Shown: in pieces, positions 26,661 to 34,171 of the stretch
Numbering within the stretch: position 1 is the first letter of the stretch
Layout of the letters: each line of letters starts with the position of its first letter
NCBI GenBank assembly: GCA_964613095.1
Contig: CAZTFX010000010.1
Location: forward strand, 1 to 43,785
DNA: 43,785 nt
Source: RGIG4576 sp964613095
Lineage (GTDB): Bacteria > Bacteroidota > Bacteroidia > Bacteroidales > Muribaculaceae
Direction of reading: 5' to 3'
Notes under the pieces: model-generated
What the model was told of the DNA's origin: nothing
What the model saw: only the letters and a program-made list of their open reading frames with translations
Databases searched by the model: none
Program-made: the position numbers and the translations under genes

Positions 26661-26945
26661 ATGAAACTCAAAGAACTATTTGACATCTCACGGAATGAAC
26701 GTATAGGACTGATATGTATCATTGTTTTACTAATCGGAATTCTGCTTTTATCTTTTTTTACGCCACCCAAAGAAGAAACTACGGTTGACACAGAATTAAT
26801 AAAAGAAATGCAGACTACGATTAATTCTGTAAAAACAGACACTATAAAACTCACAAAAAAGAGAACGACAACAAAGACTAAAAAACAAGAAAAAATTCCT
26901 ATTCTTACGGTTTCATCATTAGAAAAAACCGAAACATTTGAATAA
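26661..26945 (+). CDS. Small single-pass membrane protein between the NSS transporters
   Basis: 94 residues, not assigned to a family. A basic N-terminus (MKLKELFDISRNERIG) leads into one hydrophobic helix (about residues 17-33, LICIIVLLIGILLLSFF), then a Lys/Thr-rich hydrophilic tail (LTKKRTTTKTKKQEK) with no Cys and no recognisable domain. The opening resembles, from memory, the N-terminal anchor of Bacteroidota ComEA-like helix-hairpin-helix proteins (FFYFS..ER.GI pattern), but the helix-hairpin-helix part is absent. It begins 5 bases after the first transporter stop and ends 43 bases before the second, so it is co-transcribed. It could be a transporter accessory protein or a shortened relic. 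Confidence 0.75.
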   Translation: MKLKELFDISRNERIGLICIIVLLIGILLLSFFTPPKEETTVDTELIKEMQTTINSVKTDTIKLTKKRTTTKTKKQEKIPILTVSSLEKTETFE

Positions 26946-26988
26946 TGACAAATAAACATATTTTTCACTCTACAACAAACTAAAAATT

Positions 26989-28356
26989 ATGTCAGAAAGA
27001 GCACAATTCGTAACAAAAATGGGAGTAATAGCCGCGTCTGTTGGTTCTGCAGTTGGTTTAGGAAACATTTGGAGATTTCCATACGAAGCAGGTATGCATG
27101 GAGGAGGTGCGTTCATTTCAATTTATATTCTATGCGTATTATTTTTAGGTATTCCAGTAATAATCGCTGAATTTATAATAGGTCGTTCTACTCATAAAAA
27201 TGCCAATAGTGCAATAAAAATGCTAGCTCCGGGTAGCAAATTCAAGTATGTATCCTATGTGGGAATATGCGCATCTATAATGATTCTCAGTTTCTATTCG
27301 GTTGTTGCAGGTTGGATAGTAGAATACTTTTTCCAAGCCCTAGTAGGTAATATGAGTGGACACACCCAACAAGAATACTCCGAAATGTTCAATTCTCTTG
27401 TAAGCAATCCATATCGTTCATTATTTTGGACTTATTTATTCTTGGGAGCCAATTTCCTCATTTTGCGTAAAGGCATACAAAAAGGAATCGAAAGAATTTC
27501 CAATTTTATGATGCCTGTTCTATTTGTTCTGCTTATCATTTTTTGTATAAACTCCATCCTTTTACCTAATGCAAAAGAAGGACTTAAATTCTTGTTTATG
27601 CCCGATTTTTCACAATTATCTCCAAGTATGGTTGTTGGAGCTATGGGACAAGCCTTCTTCTCTCTAAGCTTAGGACTTACATGTTTACTTACTTATGCGT
27701 CCTATTTTAACAATAAAACACCTCTAGTAAAAAGTGCAACAATAATTGCGGTATTAGATACATGTGTTGCGGTATTAGCAGGTGTTATTATTTTTCCAGC
27801 TGTATTCTCTTTTGGAGCAGAACCTACGGCAGGTCCCAAACTCGTTTTTGAGGTATTGCCTAATATATTCCAACAAATGCCCGGAGGGTATCTTTGGTCT
27901 TTGGCATTTTTTGTACTTCTATTTTTTGCCTCCATCACATCCACTATTTCTATGAGTGAAATTTTCATCACTTTTTGTACCGAAGAACATAACATGTCAC
28001 GCAAGAAAGCAACTCGACTAAACACGCTTATTGCAATCATTCTCGGTACACTGTGTGCATTATCATTCAATCTACTTAGCGAAGTAAAACTATTTGACAA
28101 AACAATCTTTGATCTGTTTGACTATGTTTCATCTAACATTTTACTTCCTGCCGGTGGTTTTATTCTTGCAATTTTTGTAGGATGGATTATGGATAAAAAG
28201 ATTGTAAAAGAGCAACTCACCAATAATGGTACTCTTAACGTGCGAACAATGAAACCTATTATCTTTTGCATACGTTTTGTTGCTCCTACGGCAATTGCCC
28301 TTATTTTCCTATATGTTATAGGTGTTTTTAAATATATTGAAGCATTGTTTATTTAG
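26989..28356 (+). CDS. Sodium-dependent (NSS/SNF family) transporter, second copy
   Basis: 455 residues and clearly a paralogue of the first transporter. TM1 GSAVGLGNIWRFPYEAGMHG, then GGGAFISIYIL; TM6 AFFSLSLGLTCLLTYASY; TM8 FFASITSTISMSEI. TM1 differs right after WRFP (YEAGMHG in place of SLAQENG), and TM6 has LTCLL in place of MGILV. The changes are next to substrate-contacting positions in LeuT, so the two copies may take different substrates. Co-transcribed with the small membrane protein. folP follows after 45 bases. Confidence 0.94.
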   Translation: MSERAQFVTKMGVIAASVGSAVGLGNIWRFPYEAGMHGGGAFISIYILCVLFLGIPVIIAEFIIGRSTHKNANSAIKMLAPGSKFKYVSYVGICASIMILSFYSVVAGWIVEYFFQALVGNMSGHTQQEYSEMFNSLVSNPYRSLFWTYLFLGANFLILRKGIQKGIERISNFMMPVLFVLLIIFCINSILLPNAKEGLKFLFMPDFSQLSPSMVVGAMGQAFFSLSLGLTCLLTYASYFNNKTPLVKSATIIAVLDTCVAVLAGVIIFPAVFSFGAEPTAGPKLVFEVLPNIFQQMPGGYLWSLAFFVLLFFASITSTISMSEIFITFCTEEHNMSRKKATRLNTLIAIILGTLCALSFNLLSEVKLFDKTIFDLFDYVSSNILLPAGGFILAIFVGWIMDKKIVKEQLTNNGTLNVRTMKPIIFCIRFVAPTAIALIFLYVIGVFKYIEALFI

Positions 28357-28401
28357 AATTTATCCTTAACTTAGCATTAAAATTAAAATCGAATCATTTA
28401 A

Positions 28402-29247
28402 TTGAGCAATTTTATTCCATATTACATTAATCTGCGTGGTAAATTCACTGAAATTAAGGAAACATTGGTCATGGGTATTCTTAATGTGACTCCTGACTCT
28501 TTTTTCAGTGGAAGTCGATGTAACGATGAAAATAAAATAAAGTTACGTGTTCACGAGATTATTGAAGAAGGTGCTAAAATAATCGATATAGGGGGATACT
28601 CTTCACGTCCCGGAGCTTACGATATAACTCCGGAAGAGGAATATCAACGATTAGCCCAAGGACTTGATGTAATCAAGCGTATTGCTCCGGAAATTATCAT
28701 ATCGGTTGATACTTTTCGTGCCGATGTTGCTCGTCGTTGCGTAAAAGATTGGAATGTTGATATTATCAACGATATATCGGGAGGAACACTGGATAACAAC
28801 ATGATTGATACTGTGGCTGAATTAAATGTACCGTATATACTCATGCACATGCGCGGTACACCAAGCACAATGCAACAATTCACACAATATCATGATGTTA
28901 CCAACGACGTAATTAGCGAATTATCGGAAAAAGTCAATACTTTACATAATAATGGAGTTAAAGATATCATCATAGATCCGGGATTTGGGTTTAGTAAAAC
29001 CATTGAGCAGAATTATGAAATGATAAATCATTTGGAACAATTTCACACTATGAATTTACCTGTTTTAGTGGGAATTTCACGTAAATCAATGATTTATAAA
29101 GCCCTAAATCTCACATCCGAAACTGCACTTAACGGAACAACAGTACTCAATACAATTGCAACATTAAAGGGGGCACATTTTTTAAGAGTACACGACGTTA
29201 AAGAAGCTATAGAAGCCGTAAAAATAGTCCAACTTACAACAAACTAA
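28402..29247 (+). CDS. folP: Dihydropteroate synthase
   Basis: Condenses p-aminobenzoate with hydroxymethyl-dihydropterin diphosphate to dihydropteroate in folate synthesis; the sulfonamide target. TIM-barrel motifs in order: MGILNVTPDSFFSGSR (diphosphate loop), IIDIGGYSSRPGA, SVDTFRADVA, IINDISGG, LMHMRGTPSTMQ, IIDPGFGFSKTIEQN and LVGISRKSMIY. 281 residues. The start must be the TTG at 28402: an in-frame TAA lies directly before it, there is no ATG before MGILNVTP, and homologues have ~20 residues ahead of that motif. cdaA follows 6 bases after the stop, a pairing seen in other Bacteroidota. Confidence 0.95.
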   Translation: MSNFIPYYINLRGKFTEIKETLVMGILNVTPDSFFSGSRCNDENKIKLRVHEIIEEGAKIIDIGGYSSRPGAYDITPEEEYQRLAQGLDVIKRIAPEIIISVDTFRADVARRCVKDWNVDIINDISGGTLDNNMIDTVAELNVPYILMHMRGTPSTMQQFTQYHDVTNDVISELSEKVNTLHNNGVKDIIIDPGFGFSKTIEQNYEMINHLEQFHTMNLPVLVGISRKSMIYKALNLTSETALNGTTVLNTIATLKGAHFLRVHDVKEAIEAVKIVQLTTN

Positions 29248-29253
29248 AACTAT

Positions 29254-30015
29254 ATGGAATTTGGAATTAAAGACTTAATAGATATACTTATCACTGCAAC
29301 TCTTCTTTATTACACTTATAAAACAATGAAAGAGTCGGGAACACTCAATATCTTCGTTGGTGTTTTGGCTTTTATTGTTCTATGGATTGTAGTATTTAAA
29401 ATTCTTGATATGAAACTTATTGGTTCTATCATGGATAAGTTTATCAATATAGGTCTTATAATTCTTGTAATTCTTTTTCAAGAACAAATCAAGCGTTTTC
29501 TTGTTGCTTTAGGCTCAAATAAGCGATGGAGTTTTTTCAGAAGAATATTTTCACGCAAAGCCGATAAAGACACACAAAAACAATGGATTATACCGGTAGT
29601 CTATGCATGCATGTCAATGTCAAAAACAAAAACCGGCGCACTTATCGTAATTCAACAAAGTGTCCCTCTTGAAAACTACGAAAGAACCGGTGACATAATC
29701 GACGCACGCATAAACACTCGATTGATTGAAAACATCTTTTTCAAAAACAGCCCCTTACATGATGGTGCATTAATCATTTCACATGAAAAAATAACTTCGG
29801 CAGGTTGTATCATGCCTGTATCACATGACACCAGTTTACCTCGCTATTTAGGACTTCGCCACCGGGCAGCTTTGGGAATTGCTCAAGCAACCGACGCAAT
29901 AGCAATTGTTGTATCGGAGGAAACAGGAAACATATCTCTTGCTTACAAAGGACAACTTTATACCAAGTTGAACAGTACCGATTTAGAACACCGTTTATCA
30001 CAAATCAGCTTATAA
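29254..30015 (+). CDS. cdaA: Diadenylate cyclase CdaA (c-di-AMP synthase)
   Basis: Makes the second messenger cyclic di-AMP from two ATP. 253 residues. About three N-terminal membrane helices (LIDILITATLLYYTY, IFVGVLAFIVLWIVVF, FINIGLIILVILFQEQI) precede a cytosolic DisA_N catalytic domain from about residue 105. Key motifs: NSPLHDGALIIS (DGA, metal and ATP binding) and YLGLRHRAALGIA (RHR, ATP phosphate binding), with the TDAIAIVVSEETGNIS segment between them and the end. No CdaR or GlmM gene follows, unlike in Firmicutes. In other bacteria c-di-AMP controls K+ and osmolyte transport; a link to the Na+-coupled transporters upstream is speculation. Confidence 0.96.
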   Translation: MEFGIKDLIDILITATLLYYTYKTMKESGTLNIFVGVLAFIVLWIVVFKILDMKLIGSIMDKFINIGLIILVILFQEQIKRFLVALGSNKRWSFFRRIFSRKADKDTQKQWIIPVVYACMSMSKTKTGALIVIQQSVPLENYERTGDIIDARINTRLIENIFFKNSPLHDGALIISHEKITSAGCIMPVSHDTSLPRYLGLRHRAALGIAQATDAIAIVVSEETGNISLAYKGQLYTKLNSTDLEHRLSQISL

Positions 30016-30048
30016 ACACGTTAAAAAACGTTTAAAGCGTTCTAACGC

Positions 30049-30061
30049 AAAAAAAAAAAAA
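30049..30061 (+). repeat. A13 homopolymer tract upstream of the TonB-receptor-like gene
   Basis: Thirteen consecutive A, followed by TCTTTGC, so that the tract abuts a near-consensus -7 box (AATCTTTG, one base off TAnnTTTG). The tract begins 34 bases after the cdaA stop. It could be an AT-rich upstream element or a slippage site that changes promoter geometry. Confidence 0.5.
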
Positions 30062-30106
30062 TCTTTGCAAAAAAATCTTAAAACACACAGATGCAGTGCA
30101 ACGAAT

Positions 30107-30132
30107 TACACATGTTACTCGTCTAATGTGTA
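30107..30132 (+). promoter_or_regulatory. Inverted repeat in front of the TonB-receptor-like gene
   Basis: TACACAT (30107-30113) and ATGTGTA (30126-30132), 12 bases apart, 22 bases before the ATG at 30154. It could be an operator for a dimeric regulator or a leader hairpin. No regulator gene is adjacent. Confidence 0.3.
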
Positions 30133-30153
30133 GAAACTAAACAAAAAGACATT

Positions 30154-32556
30154 ATGCAAAAGTACATTCTACTCTTTATTACTATTGTGATTTCAGCTAT
30201 TGCAACACACGCACAGTACATCGTAAAAGGAAATGTGATTGATTCAACCGGGGTTAGTGAGTTAGCCACTGTAAGAATTTACAAGCAATCCAACAAAGAA
30301 AAGGCAGTAAAAATAAGTACAACCGATATCGACGGTAATTTCAAGCAGGAACTCACAACTGCTGGAAAATATACATTACAAATTTCATCAGTAGGAAAAA
30401 CTCCTATAAGCGAAGATTTTGAGCTAACTCAGACCAATAAAACTAAGGATTTCGGTACCATAATAATCAAAAATGACGCAAATACTCTTGCCGGTGTTGA
30501 AGTTGTTGCACAAAAGCCTTTGGTTTCCACCGAAATTGACCGAATAAGTTATGATATTCAAGCCGACGAAGAGAGCAAAACAAGTAATATCTTCGACATG
30601 TTACGTAAAGTCCCTATGGTAACAATTGATGGAGAAGATAATATCAAAGTAAACGGCAGCAGTAATTTCAAAATTTATAAAAACGGACGCCCAAACACTG
30701 CTTGGAGTAACAATCCCAAAGATGTGTTGAAATCCATTCCTGCAGGAATGATAAAGAAAATCGAAGTTATTACCGAACCGGGAGCAAAATATGATGCCGA
30801 AGGTGTTGCAGGTATTCTTAATATCATTACCGATGATAAATCCACTCTCGATGGTATAGTAGGAAGCATTGGAGCAAATACCAATACTAATGGTATGCAC
30901 GGAGCTAATACGTTCTTTACAACTCAAATCGGTAAACTAACCACATCGGTAAATTACAATTTTAGTACACTTGGTAAAGGAAACACATCTCCATATTACG
31001 GTAGCGAATATACATATACTGAATCGGGTAACAGGTTAATATCTTCCGGTTCAAATGAAATAAAAAAGGGAGGATTTCACTATGGCAATATTGAGGCAAG
31101 TTATGAAATAGATACACTGAATCTTATTACGTTCTCTTTTGGCGGATACCTTTTTGATACAAACCAGAGAGGAAAAAGCAATGTTGCTATGTATGACAAA
31201 AATAATGATATTATCTATTCTTATAAAGGCGAAGATAAGACACCTCAGTTTAGATATTTCGATTTTAACGGTAAACTTGATTATCAACATCTTACTCATA
31301 ACAAAGGAGAATCTCTCACTCTGTCATACTTGATTTCCACAACCAATCAGAAACACACCTATGAAGGTTCTTATTATGATTTGATTAATTTCCCTCTTGA
31401 CTACGATAAATTACACAACAACAGTAAATTAAACTTCTATGAACATACATTCCAATTTGACTGGACACGCCCGTTTGCCGAAAAGCACAAATTGGAAATG
31501 GGATTGAAATACATCTTGCGACAAAATTTCAGCAAGACAAAATATGAATATAATAATGGTACAAGTGCATTAACCGATTTCGATCACACGACCAATATTG
31601 GTGCAGTATATAGCGAATACTCTTTCAATACTAAAAAATGGGGAGCCAGAGCCGGTGTGAGATATGAATTTGCACACCTTAAAGGAGATGACAAAAACAA
31701 TAATGAACCATCTTTCAGCAGTAATATAGGTGATATTGTACCCACGTTAAGTGCCAGCTATAAAATCAATGACGCCAATACTTTGAAACTTAATTTTGCC
31801 ACACGTATAAATCGTCCCGGTATAAGTTATCTAAATCCTGCAGTCAACAAATCAGCTACCAGTGTCAGCTATGGAAATCCGAATTTGGAAAGTACTCGCC
31901 GAAACTCAGTTCGCTTATCCTACTCCCTAATGAAACCTAAAATTGTTATTAACACATCTCTTGGATATTCATGGGCTAACAATGTATTAATGTCACTTGA
32001 ATGGATAACCGATGACATAAGATACAGTACATACGCCAATAATGGAAAATCACGTGGTTTCTCAGGGTATTTATATACACAATGGACACCTTCAAAAAGT
32101 ACACAAGTAATGTTGAACGGTTCTATGTATTACGATAAAGAAAAAAACACGCAAAACCTTGAAATTGACGGATGGCAAAAAAATCTTTATATAAACATCA
32201 AGCAAAATCTCCCTTGGAAATTAATTCTTAATGCCAATATGTATTACTGGAATGGAGGTATTTATGATGTCTATACTAAAGGAGGTGAAATTTGGGGATA
32301 TGGCTTTAACCTTAGCCATTCTTTCTTGAAAGACGATAAGTTAACCGTAAAACTTGGAGCACAATCTCCTTTCTCGGGAAAATATCGTAAAGGAAAAAGC
32401 TATACTATTCAAGGCGGACGTACCGGATTTAATGAATTCCACAATCTACAACGAGCTTTCGGTATAAATGTATCCTTTAGATTCGGCTCGCTTAAAGCTA
32501 GCGTTAAGAAAACCAACAAAACAATCTCCAACGACGATTTACAAGGACGAAAATAA
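30154..32556 (+). CDS. TonB-dependent receptor-like outer-membrane beta-barrel protein
   Basis: 800 residues. Signal peptide MQKYILLFITIVISAIATHA, then a carboxypeptidase-regulatory-like domain (about 23-110, VKGNVIDSTGVSELATVRIY). A plug-like domain follows (about 120-230) with RKVPMVTIDGEDNIKVNGSS and IKKIEVITEPGAKYDAEGVA, and then a barrel of the outer-membrane beta-barrel family 3 type. The GAKYDAEGVAGILNII segment is typical of this group. No obvious TonB box near the mature N-terminus and no SusD partner are seen, so this is not a classic glycan-utilisation pair. The ligand is unknown. PAP2 follows after 26 bases but has its own promoter box. Confidence 0.88.
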   Translation: MQKYILLFITIVISAIATHAQYIVKGNVIDSTGVSELATVRIYKQSNKEKAVKISTTDIDGNFKQELTTAGKYTLQISSVGKTPISEDFELTQTNKTKDFGTIIIKNDANTLAGVEVVAQKPLVSTEIDRISYDIQADEESKTSNIFDMLRKVPMVTIDGEDNIKVNGSSNFKIYKNGRPNTAWSNNPKDVLKSIPAGMIKKIEVITEPGAKYDAEGVAGILNIITDDKSTLDGIVGSIGANTNTNGMHGANTFFTTQIGKLTTSVNYNFSTLGKGNTSPYYGSEYTYTESGNRLISSGSNEIKKGGFHYGNIEASYEIDTLNLITFSFGGYLFDTNQRGKSNVAMYDKNNDIIYSYKGEDKTPQFRYFDFNGKLDYQHLTHNKGESLTLSYLISTTNQKHTYEGSYYDLINFPLDYDKLHNNSKLNFYEHTFQFDWTRPFAEKHKLEMGLKYILRQNFSKTKYEYNNGTSALTDFDHTTNIGAVYSEYSFNTKKWGARAGVRYEFAHLKGDDKNNNEPSFSSNIGDIVPTLSASYKINDANTLKLNFATRINRPGISYLNPAVNKSATSVSYGNPNLESTRRNSVRLSYSLMKPKIVINTSLGYSWANNVLMSLEWITDDIRYSTYANNGKSRGFSGYLYTQWTPSKSTQVMLNGSMYYDKEKNTQNLEIDGWQKNLYINIKQNLPWKLILNANMYYWNGGIYDVYTKGGEIWGYGFNLSHSFLKDDKLTVKLGAQSPFSGKYRKGKSYTIQGGRTGFNEFHNLQRAFGINVSFRFGSLKASVKKTNKTISNDDLQGRK

Positions 32557-32567
32557 AATAAATTCAC

Positions 32568-32575
32568 TATATTTG
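32568..32575 (+). promoter_or_regulatory. -7 box of the PAP2 promoter, very close to the start codon
   Basis: TATATTTG followed by CA, only 7 bases before the ATG at 32583, predicting a leader of about 3 bases. No -33 TTG is evident. Confidence 0.45.
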
Positions 32576-32582
32576 CACTGCT

Positions 32583-33353
32583 ATGATAATAAGAAAGATA
32601 ATTCTATTCATTATAGCAGTGCATTTCTTTTACCCTTTATCTTTAAATGCGGCTGAAAGGATTGATACAATAGCACTGCCGAATGAAGAAAAACAATGCC
32701 GTTTCAATGCGAAACAACTCATTCTTCCGGGTACTTTGATTGCCATTGGAGCAAGTTCTTTATTTTTTGAACCAATGGAAGACTTAGAACATTCCGTCCA
32801 AAATAATATTGCAGATTTAAAAGGTAACGATAATAACAGAAAAATTGATGATTACTTGCGATTTGCTCCCACTGCTATAAACTTCGCTTTACATTTTGCC
32901 GGAGTAAAAAGTCCATATAATACTCGTGACCAACTTTTACTCACTGCCACATCTTTTACTTCTGTATATATTCTCACTCAAGGATTAAAACATGTTATAA
33001 ACCGAACACGTCCTGATGGCAGCGACAATCATTCATTTCCATCCGGTCATGTAGCTACAGCATTTCTTGGAGCTGAACAACTTAGAATAAATTACGGTAC
33101 TTGGTGGGGACTTGCAGGCTATACCATTGCCACCGTGACTGCTTTCCTAAGACTTTATAACAACCGTCACTGGTTGGGAGATGTTATAAGCGCGGCAGGT
33201 ATAGGTATTTTAAGTACACGCATAGGCTATTGGCTTTTACCTCTGGAAAAAAAATTACTTGGCTTAGAGAAAAATGATACTAAATTATTAGCATTACCCA
33301 CATACAGCCATCAAGATAACAGCTATGGTATAGCATTTACACTATTTTTATAA
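32583..33353 (+). CDS. PAP2 family phosphatase
   Basis: 256 residues with an N-terminal signal or anchor (MIIRKIILFIIAVHFFYPLS). The three parts of the acid-phosphatase active site are present: KHVINRTRPDG (K-x6-RP), SFPSGHVATAF (PSGH) and RLYNNRHWLGDVIS (R-x5-H-x3-D). Members remove phosphate from lipids such as undecaprenyl diphosphate, phosphatidate or lipid A, usually at the periplasmic side. The substrate here cannot be told. It lies between a TonB-receptor-like gene and DUF4491, 27 bases before the latter. Confidence 0.92.
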   Translation: MIIRKIILFIIAVHFFYPLSLNAAERIDTIALPNEEKQCRFNAKQLILPGTLIAIGASSLFFEPMEDLEHSVQNNIADLKGNDNNRKIDDYLRFAPTAINFALHFAGVKSPYNTRDQLLLTATSFTSVYILTQGLKHVINRTRPDGSDNHSFPSGHVATAFLGAEQLRINYGTWWGLAGYTIATVTAFLRLYNNRHWLGDVISAAGIGILSTRIGYWLLPLEKKLLGLEKNDTKLLALPTYSHQDNSYGIAFTLFL

Positions 33354-33380
33354 TCAGATAACATTAAACGAAAAATATAT

Positions 33381-33701
33381 ATGGAATTTTTAGAACAACA
33401 CAATCTATTGGGACTTGTAATAGGAATCAGCACATTCCTTATTATCGGATTGTTTCACCCTATTGTAATAAAAGGTGAATACTATTTCGGAACACGTTGT
33501 TGGTGGGTATTTCTACTGTTAGGTATCGTGTGTGGTGCATTCACTCTGGTAGTGGAAAACGTCCTTTTCTCTGCATTACTCGGAGTTACTGCTTTTTCCT
33601 CTTTTTGGAGTATTCTTGAAATATTTGAGCAACAAGAACGAGTACGTAAAGGATGGTTTCCTAAGAACCCGCGTCGTAAATACCCATTCGATAATGAATA
33701 A
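33381..33701 (+). CDS. DUF4491 membrane protein
   Basis: 106-residue membrane protein with about three hydrophobic segments (LLGLVIGISTFLIIGLF, WWVFLLLGIVCGAFTLVV, LFSALLGVTAFSSFW). The pattern FHPIVIKGEYYFGTRCWWVF followed by EQQERVRKGWFPKNPRRKY matches the DUF4491 family, which I know mainly from anaerobic gut Bacteroidota and Firmicutes. Function unknown. Probably co-transcribed with the PAP2 gene. Confidence 0.88.
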   Translation: MEFLEQHNLLGLVIGISTFLIIGLFHPIVIKGEYYFGTRCWWVFLLLGIVCGAFTLVVENVLFSALLGVTAFSSFWSILEIFEQQERVRKGWFPKNPRRKYPFDNE

Positions 33702-33735
33702 ATTAATCGTATAAAACGATAAAAAAAACGATATA

Positions 33736-33770
33736 TTGTTATTATCCTAAAGTTTTTCAGTATATTTGTA
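33736..33770 (+). promoter_or_regulatory. Promoter of the mini T9SS-tail protein gene
   Basis: TTG at 33736-33738, 22 bases, then TATATTTGTA at 33761-33770. Predicted leader about 17 bases before the ATG at 33790. Confidence 0.5.
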
Positions 33771-33789
33771 GAAATATTCAGGATAAATA

Positions 33790-34125
33790 ATGAAGAAAAC
33801 TTTTACATCGGTATTGATTTTGCTTGCAAGCACTGTTTTTGCGAGCCAAAGTGTTGCGCAATCTCAATGGCGAGAGTCATCTACTGAAACTGTAACATCC
33901 AATAATCCTGAATCAAGATTAAACACTGAAAGTGTTGAAATTTACAGCAAAAACGGTAATATTGTAGTAAAACTGCCACAAAAAGCACAAGTAAAAGTGT
34001 TCACCATTTTAGGACAACTCATTTCACAAGCTGAACTGAATGCCGGTACTTCAATACTGAAAATCAATTCTCGTGGTATTTACATTGTAAAAGTTGGTAA
34101 TGTGACGCAAAAAGTTGCATTATAA
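33790..34125 (+). CDS. Small secreted protein made almost only of a T9SS type A sorting domain
   Basis: 111 residues. A clear signal peptide (MKKTFTSVLILLASTVFASQ, cut near SVAQ) is followed by only about 22 Ser/Thr/Glu-rich residues. The rest (about residues 47-111) reads as a T9SS type A C-terminal domain: EIYSKNGNIVVKLPQKA, VKVFTILGQLISQAELNAG, then NSRGIYIVKVGNVTQKV. There is no room for a separate cargo domain. Such domains are recognised by the SprA/PorV machinery and removed by PorU. The tail is slightly shorter and more degenerate than the usual ~75 residues. It could be a short cargo, a decoy or processed peptide, or a gene shortened by deletion. It has its own promoter. ilvE starts 46 bases downstream. 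Confidence 0.8.
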   Translation: MKKTFTSVLILLASTVFASQSVAQSQWRESSTETVTSNNPESRLNTESVEIYSKNGNIVVKLPQKAQVKVFTILGQLISQAELNAGTSILKINSRGIYIVKVGNVTQKVAL

Positions 34126-34171
34126 CAATAATATATTTCACATATATAATTTTATTCTAAAGCATAAAGCT

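Noticed and set aside
27702..28100. 132-codon minus-strand frame inside the second NSS transporter
   Set aside because: Antisense to TM6-TM9; no domain.
30033..30061. GCGT/ACGC hairpin followed by a homopolymer after cdaA, considered as a cdaA terminator
   Set aside because: The stem is only 4 bp and the run is A, not T, on the coding strand, so it does not fit an intrinsic terminator for cdaA.
32468..32656. 62-codon frame across the TonB-receptor end and PAP2 start
   Set aside because: Overlaps two supported genes in another frame; the PAP2 signal peptide explains the region.
33706..33752. Repeated ATCGT/ACGAT half sites after DUF4491 as an operator or terminator
   Set aside because: AT-rich short half sites with no T tail on the coding strand and no linked regulator; expected by chance in such DNA.
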